From contig JAFXBF010000012.1 of NCBI GenBank assembly GCA_017516745.1, forward strand, positions 62,001 to 126,000: a DNA stretch of 64,000 bases, in the 5' to 3' direction. Both the position numbers and the translations under genes were made by a program. This DNA comes from Clostridia bacterium. Its GTDB lineage: Bacteria > Bacillota > Clostridia > Oscillospirales > Acutalibacteraceae. The notes below the pieces were generated by a model that saw only the letters and a list, made by a program, of their open reading frames with translations, was not told where the DNA came from and searched no databases. This document shows, piece by piece, positions 60,269-64,000 of the stretch; positions within the stretch are counted from its first letter, which is position 1, and every line of letters starts with the position of its first letter.

Positions 60269-61597
60269 ATGGGACTTATTAAAGCAGGTATAGGCGCACT
60301 CGGCGGTACTTTGGCTGACCAGTGGAAGGAATTTTTCTACTGTGACTCACTTGAAAACGACGTACTTATGGTCAAGGGCTCGAAGCGAGTCAGCGGACGT
60401 TCTTCCAATACCAAGGCGAGTGACAACATAATTTCAAACGGCTCGGGTATTGCAGTTGCAGACGGTCAGTGTATGATTATCGTCGAGCAGGGCAAGATTG
60501 TTGAGGTATGCGCAGAGCCGGGTGAATTTACTTACAACTCTTCAACAGAGCCTTCAATCTTCACAGGTAAGCTCGGCGACACAATAAAGGAAACCTTTAA
60601 GACAGTAGGCAAGCGTTTCACCTACGGCGGCGATACGGGCAAGGATCAGAGAGTTTACTATTTCAACACAAAGGAAATTTTAGACAACAAATTCGGCACA
60701 CCCAACCCCTTTATGTTCGAGGTTGTCAACAAGAGAATAGGCATGGCAAGAACCGTTCAGGTAAGATGCAACGGTGTTTATTCCTATAAAATCACCGACC
60801 CGCTTCTTTTCTATACAAAGATTGCAGGCAATGTTGACGACGAATACAGAAGAGAAGAAATAGATATGCAGCTCAAGACAGAGTTTATCTCTGCGCTTCA
60901 GCCTGCATTTGCAAGGCTGACAGAGCTTGAGCTTCGCCCTGCACAGATTCCTGCACACACTGCCGAGCTTAAGGATGCAATGAATGCGGCACTTAAATCC
61001 GAGTGGACAGACCGCAGAGGTATTTCCGTTGAGTCCATTGCGCTTAATCCCATTACCCTCACAGACGAGGATATGAAGAAGATTACGCAGATGGAAGATG
61101 CCGCAACAATGGGCAGCAATCCGTTTATGATGGCAGGCAGAATGACAGACGCACAGGCAAGCGCAATGGAAGCAGCCGCAAACAACCCCAACGGTGCAAT
61201 GAACGGCTTTATGGGCTTTAATATGGCTATGGGTGCAAACGGTGGCTTCAATGCGGCACAGATGTATCAGGCAGGTGTTCAGCAACAGCAGTTTGCTCAA
61301 CAGCAGGCAACTTCTGCCGCACCTGCTGCTGACGGCTGGAAATGTGCCTGCGGTGCAACGGTAAGCGGTAAATTCTGTACGGAATGCGGAGCAAAGAAGC
61401 CCGAAGCAGAGGGCTGGACTTGTTCCTGCGGAGCAGTAAACAAAGGCAAATTCTGCCCTAACTGTGGACAGAAAAAGCCTGAGGGTGCACCGCTTTATCA
61501 GTGTGACAAATGCGGTTGGAAACCCGAAGATCCCCACAATCCGCCGAAGTTCTGCCCCGAATGCGGCGATACCTTCGATTCAAGCGATATTCAATAA
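60269..61597 (+). CDS. SPFH-domain protein with C-terminal zinc ribbons (YdjI / virion-core-like)
   Basis: 442 residues. Residues 1-290 match the YdjI-type SPFH family (ADQWKEFFYCDSLENDVLMV... IGMARTVQVRCNGVYSYKI). A Gln/Ala-rich stretch follows, then three zinc-ribbon units (WKCACGATVSGKFCTECGAK; WTCSCGAVNKGKFCPNCGQK; CDKCGWKPEDPHNPPKFCPEC). B. subtilis YdjI sits with YdjG and YdjH and recruits PspA in membrane stress. Strong site AAAGGAG. First gene of a run of four. Confidence 0.88.
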   Translation: MGLIKAGIGALGGTLADQWKEFFYCDSLENDVLMVKGSKRVSGRSSNTKASDNIISNGSGIAVADGQCMIIVEQGKIVEVCAEPGEFTYNSSTEPSIFTGKLGDTIKETFKTVGKRFTYGGDTGKDQRVYYFNTKEILDNKFGTPNPFMFEVVNKRIGMARTVQVRCNGVYSYKITDPLLFYTKIAGNVDDEYRREEIDMQLKTEFISALQPAFARLTELELRPAQIPAHTAELKDAMNAALKSEWTDRRGISVESIALNPITLTDEDMKKITQMEDAATMGSNPFMMAGRMTDAQASAMEAAANNPNGAMNGFMGFNMAMGANGGFNAAQMYQAGVQQQQFAQQQATSAAPAADGWKCACGATVSGKFCTECGAKKPEAEGWTCSCGAVNKGKFCPNCGQKKPEGAPLYQCDKCGWKPEDPHNPPKFCPECGDTFDSSDIQ

Positions 61598-61621
61598 ATT
61601 ATTATAAAGGAGATTTTAATT

Positions 61622-62551
61622 ATGGGACTTTTTGACAAGAAATATTGTGACATTTGCGGCGACAAAATCGGACTTTTGGGCAACAGAAAACTCGAAGACG
61701 GCAATATGTGCAAGGACTGTGCAAGGAAGCTTTCACCGTTTTTCAGCGAAAGAAGAAGCTCAACCGTTGCAGAAATCAAACAGCAGCTTGCTTACAGAGA
61801 GCAGAACAAGCAGACTCTTGCCGGCTTTTCCGCTATGTTCACCTTTGGTGAGGACGACAAAATTTATATCGACCCGATGAAGCAGAGCTTTGTTGTTTCA
61901 AGCCGCAATCCCGGAAGCTGGAGCGATGAAAACCCCGATGTCATTCCGCTTTCAAGCGTTACAGGCTGTAACCTCAGAGTAGATGAAGACCGTGAGGAGA
62001 TTTACACTCAGGGCAAGGACGGCGAGCAGGTAAGCTACAATCCGCCCAGATACAAGTTTACATACGATTTCTATATTGACATCAAGGTAAACAACCCCTA
62101 TTTTGATGAAATCACAGCAAAGCTCAACGATAACGATGTTGAGGGTATGGGCACAATGGAATATAACCGCTATCAGCAGATGGCACAGCAGGTTATAAAC
62201 AACCTCACACAGAACGGTAATGCAGGTATGGCTATGAATAACGGATATAACCAGCCTATGAATAACGGTATGCCGATGAATCAGGGCTATGCTCCTGCAG
62301 GTGCTTACGGTCAGCCCAATCCCTATGCTCAGCAGAATGCATATAATCAGCCGATGAACCAGGGCTATGCTCCTGCTAACGGATATAATCAACCGATGAA
62401 TAACGGTTATAACCAGCCGATGAATCAGGGCTACAATCAGCAGCCTGCTTACTCTCAGCAGCCTGTATCACAGAGTTGGGTATGTCCCTCATGTCAGGCA
62501 AATAACGACGGCGGCAGATTCTGTGCATTCTGCGGTACACCTAAACAGTAA
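61622..62551 (+). CDS. DUF4428-type zinc protein with NQPMNNGY repeats
   Basis: 309 residues. N-terminal zinc motif (YCDICGDKIGLLGNRKLEDG... CKDCARK) of DUF4428, a middle domain (about 70-185) of PH-like character, a low-complexity region of NGYNQPMNNGYNQPMNQGY units (about 205-285), and a C-terminal zinc ribbon (WVCPSCQANNDGGRFCAFCG). Strong AAAGGAG. Probably works with the SPFH protein at the membrane; the exact role is unknown. Confidence 0.8.
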   Translation: MGLFDKKYCDICGDKIGLLGNRKLEDGNMCKDCARKLSPFFSERRSSTVAEIKQQLAYREQNKQTLAGFSAMFTFGEDDKIYIDPMKQSFVVSSRNPGSWSDENPDVIPLSSVTGCNLRVDEDREEIYTQGKDGEQVSYNPPRYKFTYDFYIDIKVNNPYFDEITAKLNDNDVEGMGTMEYNRYQQMAQQVINNLTQNGNAGMAMNNGYNQPMNNGMPMNQGYAPAGAYGQPNPYAQQNAYNQPMNQGYAPANGYNQPMNNGYNQPMNQGYNQQPAYSQQPVSQSWVCPSCQANNDGGRFCAFCGTPKQ

Positions 62552-63084
62552 TGAACAAAATGAAGGCTGTGATAATCATAGTTTCGGTTGTTGTTTTGAT
62601 TTCTGCTGTTGCGGCAGGCGTTTGGTATTACAAAACCAAGTTCTATGTACCGGATAAAAACGGTATGGTGTTTTCTCTGACCGATACAATAACCTCTTGC
62701 CGCTATGAATCAGGCGGCGGTATGAACGGTGAATTGACACAGGCGCAAATCTTTCTAAAAGATAACGGCGAGGTTTGGCTGAAATATCATTACCGTTATC
62801 CTGTCGGAACAGATAAAGAGGATGTAACAACGGAATATCAGATAGATGCCAAAGCGATTGAGGATATCCGTGAAATCTGTAACGAGTACGGCGTTCTCCG
62901 TTGGGGCAAGCTCAAACGCAGCAAAACAGTTATTCTTGACGGCGCAACAGATAAAATTGCTTTGACTTTTTCAGAAAAAGAATACTACAGCTTCAACACA
63001 GGCCTTGAATTACCCGACGGTGGCGAAAAAATTTTTGATGAAATTTTAGAAATCATTAAACAGTATAAGCAAGGAGATGATTAA
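62551..63084 (+). CDS. Membrane-anchored protein of unknown function
   Basis: 177 residues. One N-terminal membrane helix (KAVIIIVSVVVLISAVAAGV), then an outer or inner soluble domain with no motif I recognise. Its start overlaps the previous stop by one base (TAATG) and only 2 bases separate it from the next gene, so it belongs to the SPFH/zinc-ribbon module. Confidence 0.75.
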   Translation: MNKMKAVIIIVSVVVLISAVAAGVWYYKTKFYVPDKNGMVFSLTDTITSCRYESGGGMNGELTQAQIFLKDNGEVWLKYHYRYPVGTDKEDVTTEYQIDAKAIEDIREICNEYGVLRWGKLKRSKTVILDGATDKIALTFSEKEYYSFNTGLELPDGGEKIFDEILEIIKQYKQGDD

Positions 63085-63086
63085 CC

Positions 63087-64000
63087 TTGTCAACAATTCT
63101 TGAACAGAAATGTCCGTGCTGCGGCGGTGCGGTTGAATTCAATACCGGTGCACAAAGGCTCAAATGCCCTTACTGCGACACCGAATTTGATATTACCGCT
63201 ATGCCCGAAGATACATCAAATCAGGTTGAGCAAATCAACTGGAATTCGCAGGGCGCACAGTGGGGCGCAGGCGAAACCGACGGTATGAGCGTTTATGCCT
63301 GCAATTCCTGCGGCGGTGAAATTGTTGCCGACACAACAACGGGTGCAACAACCTGCCCTTACTGCGGCAATCAGGTCGTTATGAAGGGACAGTTTTCAGG
63401 TGCGTTGAAGCCTGACCTTGTAATTCCTTTCAAGCTCGATAAGAAAGCGGCAAAGGAAGCGCTCAAAAAGCATATCTCAACCAAAAAATTCGTACCTAAA
63501 TCATTCCTTACCGATAACCGCCTTGAAGAAATCAAGGGTGTTTATGTACCTCATTGGCTTTTCACCTGCGATGCAATCGGCAACGCAAACTATAAAGCAA
63601 AAAAGGTAAAGACCTGGTCGGACGAAAATTACGAATACACCGAAACCTCGTATTTTGACATTTACAGAAGCGGCAACATAGGCTTTGACAACATTCCCGT
63701 TGACGGCTCAACCAAAATGCCCGACGACCTTATGGAATCCGTTGAGCCCTTTGATTTGTCGCAGGCTGTCGATTTCAACACCGCATATCTCGCAGGCTAT
63801 CTTGCGGACAAATACGACGTTACAGCAGAAGAAAGTATGCCCAGAGCCAATGAAAGAATCAGGCAGAGCATAATTGATTCGTTCAAGGAAACCGTAAAGG
63901 GATATGACGAGGTTGAAAATCAAGGCGCAAATATGAACGTTGCAAACGGCATTTACAAATACGCACTCTATCCCGTATGGCTTCTCAACACAAAGTGGAA
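63087..64000 (+). CDS. TFIIB-like zinc-ribbon membrane protein (YdjG-like), truncated by window end
   Basis: At least 304 residues. Two zinc ribbons at the N-terminus (CPCCGGAVEFN...CPYCDTEF and CNSCGGEI...TCPYCGNQV), then the conserved core (PDLVIPFKLDKKAAKEALKK; EEIKGVYVPHWLFTCDAIGN) found in YdjG-type proteins, which usually end in membrane helices (outside the window). The start is TTG at 63087 with AAGGAG about 10 bases upstream; ATG codons further in would cut the first ribbon. Confidence 0.82.
   Translation, partial: MSTILEQKCPCCGGAVEFNTGAQRLKCPYCDTEFDITAMPEDTSNQVEQINWNSQGAQWGAGETDGMSVYACNSCGGEIVADTTTGATTCPYCGNQVVMKGQFSGALKPDLVIPFKLDKKAAKEALKKHISTKKFVPKSFLTDNRLEEIKGVYVPHWLFTCDAIGNANYKAKKVKTWSDENYEYTETSYFDIYRSGNIGFDNIPVDGSTKMPDDLMESVEPFDLSQAVDFNTAYLAGYLADKYDVTAEESMPRANERIRQSIIDSFKETVKGYDEVENQGANMNVANGIYKYALYPVWLLNTKW

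Noticed and set aside
60680..61537. 285-residue Cys-rich antisense frame
   Set aside because: Mirror of the SPFH/zinc-ribbon gene, whose domains are clear on the plus strand.
61622..62551. CRISPR array suggested by repeated sequence at 62230-62450
   Set aside because: Repeats are in-frame codons for NQPMNNGY units within a protein gene, with no constant repeat/spacer spacing.

Overview
The window looks like chromosomal DNA from a gut-type Clostridia bacterium (Bacillota), most likely Oscillospiraceae/Ruminococcaceae. The grounds are the cmk-plsC-ispH::rpsA block with an in-frame IspH-ribosomal S1 fusion, strong AGGAGG-type ribosome binding sites, TTGACA/TATAAT promoters, many polysaccharide enzymes and several families of short palindromic intergenic repeats. 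Species assignment is inference. No rRNA, tRNA, CRISPR array, transposase or replication origin was seen.

Layout. 1-3.1 kb (mostly minus): a truncated Xre regulator, a MATE exporter and an RlmA-type rRNA methyltransferase. 3.2-9.9 kb (plus): a surface protein, an RpiR regulator, a BaiN-type flavoprotein, then cmk-plsC-ispH::rpsA. 10-14.3 kb: two tandem paralogues fusing a beta-propeller to a helical domain, preceded by a MITE. 14.5-17.4 kb: a four-helix-bundle gene in repeats and a polar amino-acid ABC importer. 17.4-18.4 kb: a type I toxin/antisense RNA locus and a divergent Xre pair with operators inside the promoters. 18.5-25.2 kb: coaX with an ECF S component, a phosphoesterase, an ABC exporter with a very large ectodomain, and a Fic protein. 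25.3-38.6 kb (minus): a GH42 beta-galactosidase; a three-gene adenylation/condensation/carrier-protein cluster; a serine hydrolase/YhhN/M20 operon; and an AI-2E/ABC/PI-PLC-like operon.

38.7-47.7 kb: an ArsR/CDF metal-efflux operon, mutS2 behind a long nested inverted repeat, a GH16 glucanase, a Gfo/Idh oxidoreductase, a 274-bp MITE, citrate synthase and an orphan F420 ligase-like protein. 48.0-51.5 kb (minus): a compact phage-derived operon (sigma-like regulator, coiled-coil protein, baseplate protein, LRR-type fibre protein, micropeptide, M23 endolysin, XhlA-like protein, holin). Its only visible promoter has a perfect LexA box filling the -35/-10 spacer. 51.7-57.2 kb: an LRR lipoprotein, a GH2 LacZ and RlmD. 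57.2-58.2 kb: a membrane-bound LuxR regulator. 58.4-64 kb: a Zn-ribbon protein, a 5'-nucleotidase and a YdjI/YdjG-like SPFH/zinc-ribbon membrane module running off the right edge.

The best candidates for undescribed biology are the SOS-controlled lysis/receptor-binding cassette (48.0-51.5 kb), the stand-alone A-C-ACP cluster (27.4-30.6 kb), the tandem propeller-toroid proteins (10.2-14.3 kb), the type I toxin locus (17.4-17.7 kb) and the repeat families that abut or supply stop codons and sit directly against ribosome binding sites.
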